Positions 1 to 6,865 of a DNA stretch of 7,444 nt are shown here, piece after piece. Below the pieces are notes generated by a model. The model had not been told where the DNA came from and ran no database searches. It was given only the letters and a program-made list of their open reading frames with translations. The position numbers and the translations under genes are program-made. The DNA is from Pseudomonadota bacterium (GTDB lineage: Bacteria; Pseudomonadota; Gammaproteobacteria; Steroidobacterales; Steroidobacteraceae). The number at the start of each line of letters is the position of its first letter. The first letter of the stretch is position 1. The DNA lies in the NCBI GenBank assembly GCA_021779875.1, contig JAJXZV010000200.1, positions 1 to 7,444 on the forward strand, in the 5' to 3' direction.

Positions 1-35
1 TCCCCAAGCTCGCCCGCGGCGTGGCGCTGTCGTGA
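1..35 (+). CDS. C-terminal end of upstream gene (possibly ubiH), partial
   Basis: Reading in the frame that ends at TGA 33-35 gives the tail PKLARGVALS-stop. The stop overlaps the GTG start of the next gene (GTGA), the usual sign of translational coupling within an operon. In E. coli and many gammaproteobacteria ubiH lies immediately upstream of ubiI, so this is most plausibly the end of a ubiH-like FAD monooxygenase. Ten residues are too few to prove identity, and the assignment is inferred from context. The gene begins outside the window. Confidence 0.45.
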   Translation, partial: PKLARGVALS

Positions 36-1297
36 GCGGGCGGACTCCGGACCGGCGGTTCGACCTGATCATCGTCGGCGGCGGCGTCGTGGGCCCGGTC
101 ATGGCCGCGCTCGCCGTGGCGCGCGGCCTCGCGCCGGCCGCGCGGGTGGCCGTGGTCGCCGACCGCGCACCGCCGGCGGCCGCGCTGACGGGGCGGGAGG
201 ACTGGGACCTGCGCGTGTACGCCCTCAGCCGCATCTCGCAGCGGCTGCTGACCGGCTGCGGCATCTGGCAGACCTTGCCGGCGAACCGTGTGTCCGCCTT
301 CGAGCGCATGTGCGTCTGGGACGCGAGCGAGGCGCCCGGGGGGCCCGGCTCGTTGACGTTCGACTGCGCGGAGATCGGCGAGCCGAACCTCGGCTTCATC
401 GTGGACGGCGCCGTGCTGCAGCGCCAATGCATCGCCGCGGCGCGCGCCGCCGGGGTCGTGTCCATCGAGGCGCGGCTTCAGGGGTTGGAGTTCGTCGAGG
501 GCGGGGTGCGGGTCGCGCTCGACGACGGCCGCGAACTCGGCGCCACCCTGCTGGTCGGCGCCGATGGCTCCCTGTCGACGACCCGCCGGCTGCTCGGCAT
601 CGGCACGGCCGGTCACGCCTATCATCAGGTGGCGCTGGTCGCGCACCTGCGCACCGCGGAGCCACACCGCAACACGGCGTGGCAGCGGTTCCTGCCCGGC
701 GGACCGCTGGCCTTCCTGCCTCTGCACGACGGCCGCTCCTCGATGGTCTGGAGCACGCCGCGCGACGAGGCCGAGCGTCTGCAGGCGCTCGATCCCGGAG
801 CGCTCGCCCGGGAGATCACCGCGGCGAGCGGCGGGGTGCTCGGTGCCTGCGAACCGACCACGCCGGTGGCCGGCCACGCGCTGCAGCTCCAATACGCGGT
901 CGATTACGCGCGGCCCCATGCGGTGCTGATCGGCGACGCCGCGCACGCGGTTCACCCGCTCGCGGGTCAGGGATTGAACCTGGGGCTGCTCGACTGCGCC
1001 TCGCTCGCCGACGTGCTCGCGGCCGCCGCGACACCGGGCGAGCTCGGCGACTACCGGTTCCTCAGGCGCTACGAGCGATGGCGCCGCAGCGAGAACCTGC
1101 TCGCCGCGGGCGCCTTCGACGGCCTGGAACGGCTGTTCGCCCATTCGAATCCGGTGGTCGGCCGGCTTCGCGCCGCGGGCTTGGGCGCGGTCGCCATGTC
1201 CCCGTTCCTCAGGCGCCGCTTCGCGGAGCGCGCGCTCGGGCTGGCGGGCGACGTGCCCGAATTCGTCAGAGTCGATCGACCTTGGCCGCGCAGATGA
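32..1297 (+). CDS. ubiI: UbiH/UbiF/VisC-family FAD-dependent ubiquinone biosynthesis hydroxylase (UbiI-like)
   Basis: This is a class A flavin monooxygenase, predicted to hydroxylate the aromatic ring of a polyprenylphenol intermediate in aerobic ubiquinone biosynthesis. The 421-residue length is close to the family norm of about 400. Visible landmarks are the N-terminal Rossmann motif VGGGVVG (residues 15-21) for ADP binding, the mid-protein GADGSLSTTR (176-185) and the C-terminal FAD ribose-binding GDAAHAVHPLAGQGLNLG (301-318). The C-terminal stretch RYERWRRSEN (346-355), followed by NPVVGRLRAAGL and [13 protein letters not shown], resembles E. coli UbiI (RYERWRKTE, GLNDLPEWLR) more than UbiH or UbiF. 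Regiospecificity cannot be read from sequence, so UbiF- or UbiM-like activity is possible. GTG is chosen as start because it overlaps the upstream stop. The 3' end overlaps the convergent dehydratase gene by 32 bp, adding a short tail (VDRPWPRR) to the usual family end. Confidence 0.88.
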   Translation: MSGRTPDRRFDLIIVGGGVVGPVMAALAVARGLAPAARVAVVADRAPPAAALTGREDWDLRVYALSRISQRLLTGCGIWQTLPANRVSAFERMCVWDASEAPGGPGSLTFDCAEIGEPNLGFIVDGAVLQRQCIAAARAAGVVSIEARLQGLEFVEGGVRVALDDGRELGATLLVGADGSLSTTRRLLGIGTAGHAYHQVALVAHLRTAEPHRNTAWQRFLPGGPLAFLPLHDGRSSMVWSTPRDEAERLQALDPGALAREITAASGGVLGACEPTTPVAGHALQLQYAVDYARPHAVLIGDAAHAVHPLAGQGLNLGLLDCASLADVLAAAATPGELGDYRFLRRYERWRRSENLLAAGAFDGLERLFAHSNPVVGRLRAAGLGAVAMSPFLRRRFAERALGLAGDVPEFVRVDRPWPRR

Positions 1298-1612
1298 AAT
1301 CGTTCTGCGACAGGCCGCCGATCGAGTGCGTCGTGAAGGTCATGCGGCAATAGCCGTAGCCGATCTGCAGGTCGGGGTGGTGGTCCTCGGCGTTGGCGAC
1401 GTGCGCCACGGCGTTGACGAAGCTCATGGTGCGGTAGAAATCCTTGAATTGGAACGACCGGCGAAGGCTCCTGCCGTCATCGGCCACGGTCCACCCCGGA
1501 TCGAGCGAGACGCGCAGCGCGTCCGCCTCGGCGCGGGTCAGCGGCGGCACGCCGCCCTCGCAGGGTGCGCACTTCTTGTCGGCGAGGTCCGGCCGTCCGT
1601 TGCTTCCCGCGG

Positions 1613-1616
<4 letters not shown>
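1266..1616 (-). CDS. phhB: Pterin-4a-carbinolamine dehydratase (PCD/DCoH family)
   Basis: This 116-residue protein belongs to the pterin-4-alpha-carbinolamine dehydratase family, which dehydrates 4a-hydroxytetrahydropterin to quinonoid dihydropterin to recycle tetrahydrobiopterin-type cofactors. The active-site signature is [16 protein letters not shown] (residues 77-92) with H79, H80 and D82, and the second conserved histidine lies in [11 protein letters not shown] (96-106). The N-terminal [14 protein letters not shown] is common in bacterial members. Length matches the family (about 100-120). ATG 1616-1614 overlaps the ispG stop (ATGA), so the gene is probably translated with ispG as the downstream member of a two-gene operon. 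No phenylalanine hydroxylase gene is visible in the window. Many bacteria carry PCD without one, so the physiological partner is unknown and the symbol is given by family only. Confidence 0.92.
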
Positions 1617-2833
<1,217 letters not shown>

Positions 2834-2867
2834 GATTCGCATTCTACCTTGGCGGCATAATGAGCGC
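2834..2867. promoter_or_regulatory. Divergent promoter region between ispG and the SUI1 gene
   Basis: Only 34 bp separate the two ATG codons. On the minus strand TAGAAT (complement of 2841-2846) ends 7 bases before the ispG ATG at 2833. On the plus strand CATAAT (2856-2861) ends 6 bases before the SUI1 ATG at 2868. Both are good sigma70 -10 matches (five of six to TATAAT each), with no convincing -35 at 16-18 bp spacing. If they are used, transcription would start at or next to the start codons, giving leaderless or nearly leaderless mRNAs. The -35 regions would lie inside the neighbouring gene. This is inferred from hexamer matches and spacing only. Confidence 0.4.
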
Positions 2868-3185
2868 ATGTTGACCCACTGCCCCAACTGCCGCCGGCCG
2901 GTGCGCGAATGCGTCTGTCCGAAGGGCGCCCCGGGCGCCGCGCGCCCGGCGGCGGTGCGCGTCGGGCGCGAGACCAAGGGCCGGGCGGGCAAGGGCGTCA
3001 CGACGGTCACCGGCCTGCCGCTGGCTCCGCCCGAGCTCGAGGCGCTCGCCGGGCGGCTCAAGAAGCGCTGCGGATCCGGCGGCACGGTGCGCCAGGGCGT
3101 GATCGAGATCCAGGGCGAGCACCGCGACGCGATCGTCGCCGAGTTGCTCGAGGCGGGCTGGCAGGCCAAGCGGTCGGGCGGCTAG
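2868..3185 (+). CDS. yciH: SUI1/eIF1-like translation factor (YciH family) with N-terminal cysteine motif
   Basis: This 105-residue protein carries the SUI1 fold shared by eukaryotic eIF1 and bacterial YciH, which binds the small ribosomal subunit and influences initiation fidelity. The core is easily recognised: [20 protein letters not shown] (residues 33-52), [20 protein letters not shown] (64-83) and the GWQAKRSGG end. E. coli YciH has KKKCGCGGAVKDGVIEIQG. Residues 1-20 carry C5-x2-C8-x6-C15-x-C17 ([15 protein letters not shown]), a likely small zinc-binding knuckle absent from E. coli YciH. There is no strong Shine-Dalgarno; GAG lies four bases before the ATG and a -10-like CATAAT lies just upstream. 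The reading frame is open much further upstream, but that part is antisense to ispG, so the first ATG after the ispG start is chosen. It ends 15 bp from the convergent DUF885 gene. Confidence 0.88.
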   Translation: MLTHCPNCRRPVRECVCPKGAPGAARPAAVRVGRETKGRAGKGVTTVTGLPLAPPELEALAGRLKKRCGSGGTVRQGVIEIQGEHRDAIVAELLEAGWQAKRSGG

Positions 3186-3200
3186 CCCTGCGGCGGCGGA

Positions 3201-5027
3201 TCAATGTGGCGCCGCGGCGGCCGCCCGTTTCTCCGCCAGCCATCGGTCGACCGTGCGCTCGAGGATCGGCAGGGGCACCGCGCCGGTCGCGAGCACGACG
3301 TCGTGGAACTCGCGGATGTCGAATGACGGGCCCAAGGCCCGCCGCGCGCGCTCGCGCAGCTCGAGGATCTCGAGCTGCCCGGTCTTGTAGGCGAGCGCCT
3401 GCCCGGGCCAGGCGATGTAGCGGTCGATTTCGTTGGTGATGTCCAGTTCGCTCTTCGGCGCATTCGCCATGAAGTAGTCGATGGCCTGCTGCCGGCTCCA
3501 GCCCTGCGCGTGGATGCCGGTGTCCACGACGAGCCGCACGGCGCGCCACATGTCGTAGGTCAGCTGCCCGAATCGCTGGTAAGGATCGGTGTACAGGCCG
3601 AGGTCTGCGCCGAGGCTCTCGGCGTACAACGCCCAGCCCTCCACGTAGGCGGTGAAGTCCGCCATGCGCCGAATCATCGGCACATGGCCGGCATTCTCGT
3701 ATTGCAGCGCGATTTGCAGGTGGTGGCCCGGAACGGCTTCGTGCGCGGTCAGCACCTCCATCTCCCACTTCGGCCGAGCCTCGGGCTGGTACAGATTCAC
3801 GTAGTAATAGCCCGCGCGCGAGCCGTCGCTCGCGAGCGGCTGGTAGTAGGCGGTGGTGGTGTTCGGTGCGCTGGTCTGCGGCACCGGACGCACGCCGTAG
3901 GGCGTGCGCGGCAGCCTGCCGAAGAGCTTGACGAGATTCGGATCGATGCCCTTCGCGATCACCATGTACCCGTGCAGCAGGTCCTGCGGGTCGGTGTAGA
4001 AGAACTTCGGATCGGTGCGCAGCATGTGCGCGAAATCGCGGAAGCTTCCCGTGAATCCGACCTGCTCGATCACCCGGTCCATCTCGGCCCGGATGCGCGC
4101 CACTTCGGCGAGACCGACGTCGTGGATCTGTTCGGGCGTGCGCCGGACCGTCGTGTGATACGCGATCAGCTGCCGATAGTAGGCGGCGCCGTCGGGCGTC
4201 GCCGAGATGCCGATGGTGTCGCGGCAGGAGGGCAGGTAGGTCTCCTCGAAGAAGCGCTGGAAGCGCGCGAAGGCGGGCAGTACGACCGTCTCGATGGCCG
4301 CACGGCCCTGCGCCCGAAGCCGGGCGCGCTCGGCCGGCGGCACGGACTCCGGGATGTGCTTGAAGGGGGAGTAGAACGGGCTCTCGTCGGGATCGGCCAC
4401 CCGCTGCGCGGCGAGCTGCGGCTCGATGCGCTCCATGATCGCGCGCGGCTGCGTGCGCCCCTCGCGGATGCCGATGCGCAACAACTCGGTGACCTGATCG
4501 GTGAGCGCGCCGAAGCCGCGCAGCCGGGCGATCCAATGGTCGTAGTCCGTGACCGTGGCGAACGGCGCGATCTCCGCGATCTCGTTCGCGCTCTGCGGGC
4601 TGGTCGCGCTCTGCAGGCTGCCCAAGTGGCTGATGGCGTAGAGGTAGGGTTTGAACGGCGCCACCGCGACCCGCCGCTCGAATTCCGTCCGGACCACGTC
4701 GTAGGTCGTCCGGTCGGCGGCCGAGAGGCCGGCGGAGCCGATCGAGGTGATGCGCGCGAGCGCGCGCCGATCCAGGGCGGCGGATCGCTCGAGGGCGGCC
4801 GGCGACAGATCCGGCCAGCGATCATCGTAACGGTGGTCGCCGACGCTGGTCGCGAGCGTCGGGTCCTCGCGCAGCCAGCGCTGCCACTCGGCCTCGTACA
4901 GGGCGTCGAGCCGGGCCTTGGTGGCGGGGGCACCGGCGGGGGGCGCGGCGAGCGCCATCGTGGCGGCGAGCATCGAGGCGGCGATCGTGGTGGCGGCGCG
5001 CGCGGCCGCGAGGAGCTTGCGGGTCAT
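3201..5027 (-). CDS. Exported DUF885-family protein, probable zinc metallopeptidase
   Basis: A 608-residue DUF885-family protein. The start has a typical Sec signal: MTRK, then a long Ala/Leu-rich hydrophobic run (residues 5-28) and a probable signal peptidase I site near ALA-AP at 27-29. No lipobox is seen. The mature protein is therefore predicted to be periplasmic or secreted. The diagnostic motif is TAHEAVPGHHLQ (427-438), with H429, E430, H435 and H436, followed by YVEGWALYAESLG (461-473) containing E463 and E470. This arrangement resembles zinc metallopeptidase sites, although the HE-to-H spacing differs from classical HExxH. Length (about 560-620) is usual for the family and no truncation is seen. 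Substrate is unknown; peptidase activity is inferred. The ATG at 5027 is chosen because it directly precedes the signal peptide. A TAGAAT hexamer ends six bases upstream and no clear ribosome site is seen. It is divergent from the glycine operon. Confidence 0.9.
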   Translation of the reverse strand: MTRKLLAAARAATTIAASMLAATMALAAPPAGAPATKARLDALYEAEWQRWLREDPTLATSVGDHRYDDRWPDLSPAALERSAALDRRALARITSIGSAGLSAADRTTYDVVRTEFERRVAVAPFKPYLYAISHLGSLQSATSPQSANEIAEIAPFATVTDYDHWIARLRGFGALTDQVTELLRIGIREGRTQPRAIMERIEPQLAAQRVADPDESPFYSPFKHIPESVPPAERARLRAQGRAAIETVVLPAFARFQRFFEETYLPSCRDTIGISATPDGAAYYRQLIAYHTTVRRTPEQIHDVGLAEVARIRAEMDRVIEQVGFTGSFRDFAHMLRTDPKFFYTDPQDLLHGYMVIAKGIDPNLVKLFGRLPRTPYGVRPVPQTSAPNTTTAYYQPLASDGSRAGYYYVNLYQPEARPKWEMEVLTAHEAVPGHHLQIALQYENAGHVPMIRRMADFTAYVEGWALYAESLGADLGLYTDPYQRFGQLTYDMWRAVRLVVDTGIHAQGWSRQQAIDYFMANAPKSELDITNEIDRYIAWPGQALAYKTGQLEILELRERARRALGPSFDIREFHDVVLATGAVPLPILERTVDRWLAEKRAAAAAPH

Positions 5028-5085
5028 GGACGGATTCTACCCGCCGGGCATGCCGCTCCAGAAGCGGATGGTGTATGCTCCCGCC
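5028..5085. promoter_or_regulatory. Back-to-back promoter region for the DUF885 gene (-) and the gcv operon (+)
   Basis: On the minus strand TAGAAT (complement of 5034-5039) sits six bases before the DUF885 ATG. On the plus strand TATGCT (5074-5079) is a plausible -10. Seven bases after it comes A5086, exactly where the base-paired leader strand of the riboswitch begins, so the predicted transcription start fits the RNA structure. The -35 boxes are not recognisable and would overlap each other around 5050-5062. That stretch contains a perfect palindrome GGCATGCC (5047-5054) and an inverted repeat CCGCT-CCAGA-AGCGG (5053-5067), which could bind a regulator. Inferred from sequence only. Confidence 0.45.
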
Positions 5086-5279
5086 ATCGCGACAAGAACT
5101 GTCCGGAGAGCGTCCCCGACCAGGGGACCGCCGAAGGCGCAACCGCCCGGAAACGCTCAGGCCCATGAACGACAGTGTCTCGCGATCTCTGGAGAGCGAT
5201 CGCGCCCTTCGCGGGCGTCGATCCACCGAAGGGGAACGGCATCGCCAGCATGCCTGATCTCTCAGGTCCAAGGACAGAG
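5086..5279 (+). promoter_or_regulatory. Tandem glycine riboswitch (two gcvT-type aptamers) upstream of gcvT
   Basis: Two consecutive copies of the glycine aptamer signature are present. Aptamer I (about 5098-5176) has P1 ACTGTC/GACAGT (5098-5103 with 5171-5176), GGAGAG (5105-5110), stem GAGCG/CGCTC (5108-5112 with 5154-5158), hairpin TCCCC/GGGGA (5113-5127), core CCGAAGGCGCAA (5131-5142) and GCTCAGGC. Aptamer II (about 5187-5279) has P1 CTCT/AGAG (5187-5190 with 5276-5279), GGAGAG (5191-5196), hairpin CGCCC/GGGCG (5203-5217), core CCGAAGGGG (5226-5234), CTCTCAGG (5259-5266) and GGACAGAG. The leader ATCGCG (5086-5091) is the exact complement of CGCGAT (5181-5186) in the inter-aptamer linker, matching the known P0/kink-turn interaction of tandem glycine riboswitches. 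Its position 60 bp before gcvT and the glycine-cleavage genes downstream fit a switch that turns expression on with glycine. No intrinsic terminator follows, so control of translation is the likelier mode (inference). Confidence 0.95.
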
Positions 5280-5285
5280 GGGCGA

Positions 5286-5303
5286 CCGGCACCGACGTGC
5301 CGG
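5286..5303 (+). other. GC-rich hairpin in the gcvT leader, after the riboswitch
   Basis: CCGGCAC (5286-5292) and GTGCCGG (5297-5303) form a perfect 7-bp stem with a CGAC loop, starting seven bases after the second aptamer. The bases that follow (CCGCATCTTGG) contain no run of T, so it does not look like a Rho-independent terminator. It may be part of the expression platform, for example as a pause site, or a spacer hairpin. Function inferred only. Confidence 0.5.
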
Positions 5304-5316
5304 CCGCATCTTGGTC

Positions 5317-5330
5317 CGCGGTTCGCTGCG
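5317..5330 (+). other. UUCG-capped hairpin directly upstream of the gcvT Shine-Dalgarno
   Basis: CGCGG (5317-5321) pairs with CTGCG (5326-5330), including one G-U pair, around a TTCG tetraloop (5322-5325), a very stable loop class in RNA. The stem ends at G5330, the first base of the GAGG ribosome binding site, so the hairpin abuts the site and could affect ribosome access. It was read directly from the sequence; its role is not established. Confidence 0.4.
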
Positions 5331-5333
5331 AGG
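5330..5333 (+). promoter_or_regulatory. Ribosome binding site of gcvT
   Basis: GAGG sits five bases before ATG 5339 and selects this start over the in-frame GTG at 5297, which lies within the leader hairpin and has no ribosome site. The bases just downstream (GGTTGCG, 5332-5338) are complementary to the core of aptamer I, a possible basis for glycine control. Confidence 0.7.
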
Positions 5334-5338
5334 TTGCG

Positions 5339-6442
5339 ATGGGCCTGAAGACTCCTCTGCACGACATACACGTGAAGTCCGGCGCGAAAATCGTGGATTT
5401 CGGCGGCTGGGATCTGCCGCTGTCCTACGGTTCGCAGCTCGAAGAGCACCACGCGGTGCGCCGCGAGGCCGGTATGTTCGACGTCTCGCACATGGGCGTC
5501 GTCGATCTCGCGGGCGCGCGCACCCGCGAATTCCTCCGCGGCCTGCTCGCCAACGACGTCGGCCGATTGCGCAGCCCCGGCAAGGCCCTGTACACCTGCA
5601 TGCTGCGCGAGGACGGCGGCATCCTGGACGATCTGCTCGCCTTCTTCATCGCGGAGGATTCGTTCCGCCTGGTCGTCAATGCGGGAACCCGCCGCAAGGA
5701 TCTCGACTGGATCGGCGCCCATGCCCGCGCCTTCGGGGTCGAGGTGCGCGAGCGCGCGGATCTCGCCATCCTCGCCGTGCAGGGCCCGGCCGCCCGCGCC
5801 AAGGCCGCGATGCTGCTGGCGGAGGGCGACCGGCCGGCCGCGCTCGCCCTGCCGCCGTTCACCGCCGCGACCTTCGGCAGCCGGTTCGTCTCGCGCACCG
5901 GCTATACGGGCGAGGACGGGTTCGAGATCGTGCTGCCGGGCGAGGAGTGCGCCGCCGCGTGGGAATCGCTGCGCGCCGCGGGCGTCGTGCCCGCCGGTCT
6001 CGGCGCACGTGACACCCTGAGGCTCGAGGCCGGCATGAATCTCTACGGCAGCGACATGGACGAGAGCCGGCATCCGCTCGAATCCGGCTTGGGCTGGACG
6101 GTCGCATTCGAACCCGCCGAGCGCGATTTCATCGGCCGGGCGGCGCTCGAGCGGCTGCGCGGCCAGCCCGGGGCGCGGCTCGCCGGTCTGGTCATGGAGG
6201 AGCGGGGCGTGCTGCGGGCCCATCAGCGGGTGTTCGCGCCGCACGCGGCATCGGATGGCGAGGCGCTCGGCGAGATCACGAGCGGCACGTTCTCGCCCAC
6301 GCTCAACCGGTCCATCGCGTTCGCCCGCCTGAACGCCGCCGACGGGCCCTGGGTGTCGGTGGACATCCGCGGCAAACGGCACGCCGCGCGCATCGTCGAA
6401 CCGCCGTTCGTACGTCACGGCCGGGCGCTGATCCCTCTCTAG
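5339..6442 (+). CDS. gcvT: Glycine cleavage system aminomethyltransferase (T-protein)
   Basis: GcvT takes the aminomethyl group carried on the lipoyl arm of GcvH, transfers its carbon to tetrahydrofolate to form 5,10-methylene-THF, and releases ammonia. The 367-residue length matches the family (about 364). Visible motifs are the N-terminal TPLHDIHVKSGAKIVDFGGW (5-24), EAGMFDVSHMG (43-53), the catalytic region EDGGILDDLL (91-100) with the invariant Asp pair D97/D98, the folate-site SRTGYTGEDGFE (185-196), LGARDTLRLEAGMNLYG (221-237) and the C-terminal beta-barrel with GEITSGTFSPTLNRSIA (311-327). The start is ATG 5339, preceded by GAGG. It is the first gene of the operon and sits directly behind the tandem glycine riboswitch; gcvH follows after 18 bp. 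No key residue seems to be missing. Confidence 0.97.
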   Translation: MGLKTPLHDIHVKSGAKIVDFGGWDLPLSYGSQLEEHHAVRREAGMFDVSHMGVVDLAGARTREFLRGLLANDVGRLRSPGKALYTCMLREDGGILDDLLAFFIAEDSFRLVVNAGTRRKDLDWIGAHARAFGVEVRERADLAILAVQGPAARAKAAMLLAEGDRPAALALPPFTAATFGSRFVSRTGYTGEDGFEIVLPGEECAAAWESLRAAGVVPAGLGARDTLRLEAGMNLYGSDMDESRHPLESGLGWTVAFEPAERDFIGRAALERLRGQPGARLAGLVMEERGVLRAHQRVFAPHAASDGEALGEITSGTFSPTLNRSIAFARLNAADGPWVSVDIRGKRHAARIVEPPFVRHGRALIPL

Positions 6443-6448
6443 CCACAC

Positions 6449-6453
6449 GGAGG
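6449..6453 (+). promoter_or_regulatory. Ribosome binding site of gcvH
   Basis: GGAGG, a full consensus Shine-Dalgarno, lies seven bases before the TTG at 6461. It decides this unusual start codon: no ATG occurs in frame until near the end of gcvH, and the conserved GcvH N-terminus starts within a few residues of the TTG. Confidence 0.85.
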
Positions 6454-6460
6454 ATTCTCC

Positions 6461-6856
6461 TTGAGCAGCATACCGCGCGAATTGCAGTACACCCGCAGCC
6501 ACGAATGGGTGCGCCGCCTGCCCGACGGGCGGCTCGAGGTGGGCATCACGGATCATGCGCAAAGCGCGCTCGGCGACCTGGTGTTCGTCGAGGTGCCCGA
6601 GACCGGACGCAGCCTGCGCACGGGCGAGGAGTGCGCGGTGGTCGAGTCCGTGAAGGCGGCCTCCGACGTCTACAGCCCGGTCGACGGCACGGTGGTCGCG
6701 GGCAACCCCGACCTTGCGGGCCGGCCCGAGCTGATCAACCAGGATCCCTACGGCGCGGGCTGGCTGTTCCGCGCGCAGGCCGACGGCGCGGCCGGGGGCG
6801 CCGACCTCATGAACGCGGATGGCTACGAGAAATACCTCGCCGAGCAGGCGCACTAG
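6461..6856 (+). CDS. gcvH: Glycine cleavage system H protein (lipoyl carrier)
   Basis: GcvH is the small lipoylated shuttle protein of the glycine cleavage system. Its lipoyl-lysine arm collects the aminomethyl group from the P-protein, presents it to GcvT and is then reoxidised by the L-protein (lipoamide dehydrogenase). The 131-residue length is typical (E. coli 129). Motifs are YTRSHEWVR (10-18), VGITDHAQSALGDLVFVEVP (27-46) and the lipoylation site VESVKAASDVYSPVDG (61-76), in which K65 is the modified lysine, then LINQDPYGAGWL (91-102) and the C-terminal GYEKYL. Translation starts at TTG with a strong upstream GGAGG. It lies 18 bp after gcvT and 9 bp before gcvPA, clearly in one operon. 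A lipoamide dehydrogenase gene is not seen here. Confidence 0.97.
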   Translation: MSSIPRELQYTRSHEWVRRLPDGRLEVGITDHAQSALGDLVFVEVPETGRSLRTGEECAVVESVKAASDVYSPVDGTVVAGNPDLAGRPELINQDPYGAGWLFRAQADGAAGGADLMNADGYEKYLAEQAH

Positions 6857-6859
6857 GGG
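6855..6859 (+). promoter_or_regulatory. Ribosome binding site of gcvPA
   Basis: AGGGG, overlapping the TAG stop of gcvH, lies six bases before ATG 6866. It supports this start and suggests coupled translation along the operon. Confidence 0.65.
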
Positions 6860-6865
6860 TGTCGC

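Noticed and set aside
2834..3169. N-terminal extension of ispG up to an open start at 3169
   Set aside because: The extension is antisense to the SUI1 gene, shows no similarity to IspG, and the conserved IspG N-terminus begins near MTNRRKS. It is an open frame caused by high GC content.
3176..3188. Possible terminator hairpin GGGC-GGCTA-GCCC at the SUI1 stop
   Set aside because: The stem is only 4 bp and no T-tract follows on either strand. In this GC-rich DNA it is not better than chance.
3510..5168. A 552-codon plus-strand open frame opposite the DUF885 gene
   Set aside because: It is antisense to a gene with signal peptide and HEAVPGHH motif, and has no recognisable features of its own.
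5286..5303. Intrinsic terminator in the gcv leader
   Set aside because: The hairpin is strong but it is followed by CCGCATCTTGG, with no U-run, so it does not meet the criteria.
5297..5338. GTG at 5297 as an upstream start for gcvT
   Set aside because: It would add 14 residues (PAASWSAVRCEVA-like) unlike GcvT homologs, lies in the arm of a hairpin and has no Shine-Dalgarno, whereas ATG 5339 has GAGG five bases upstream.
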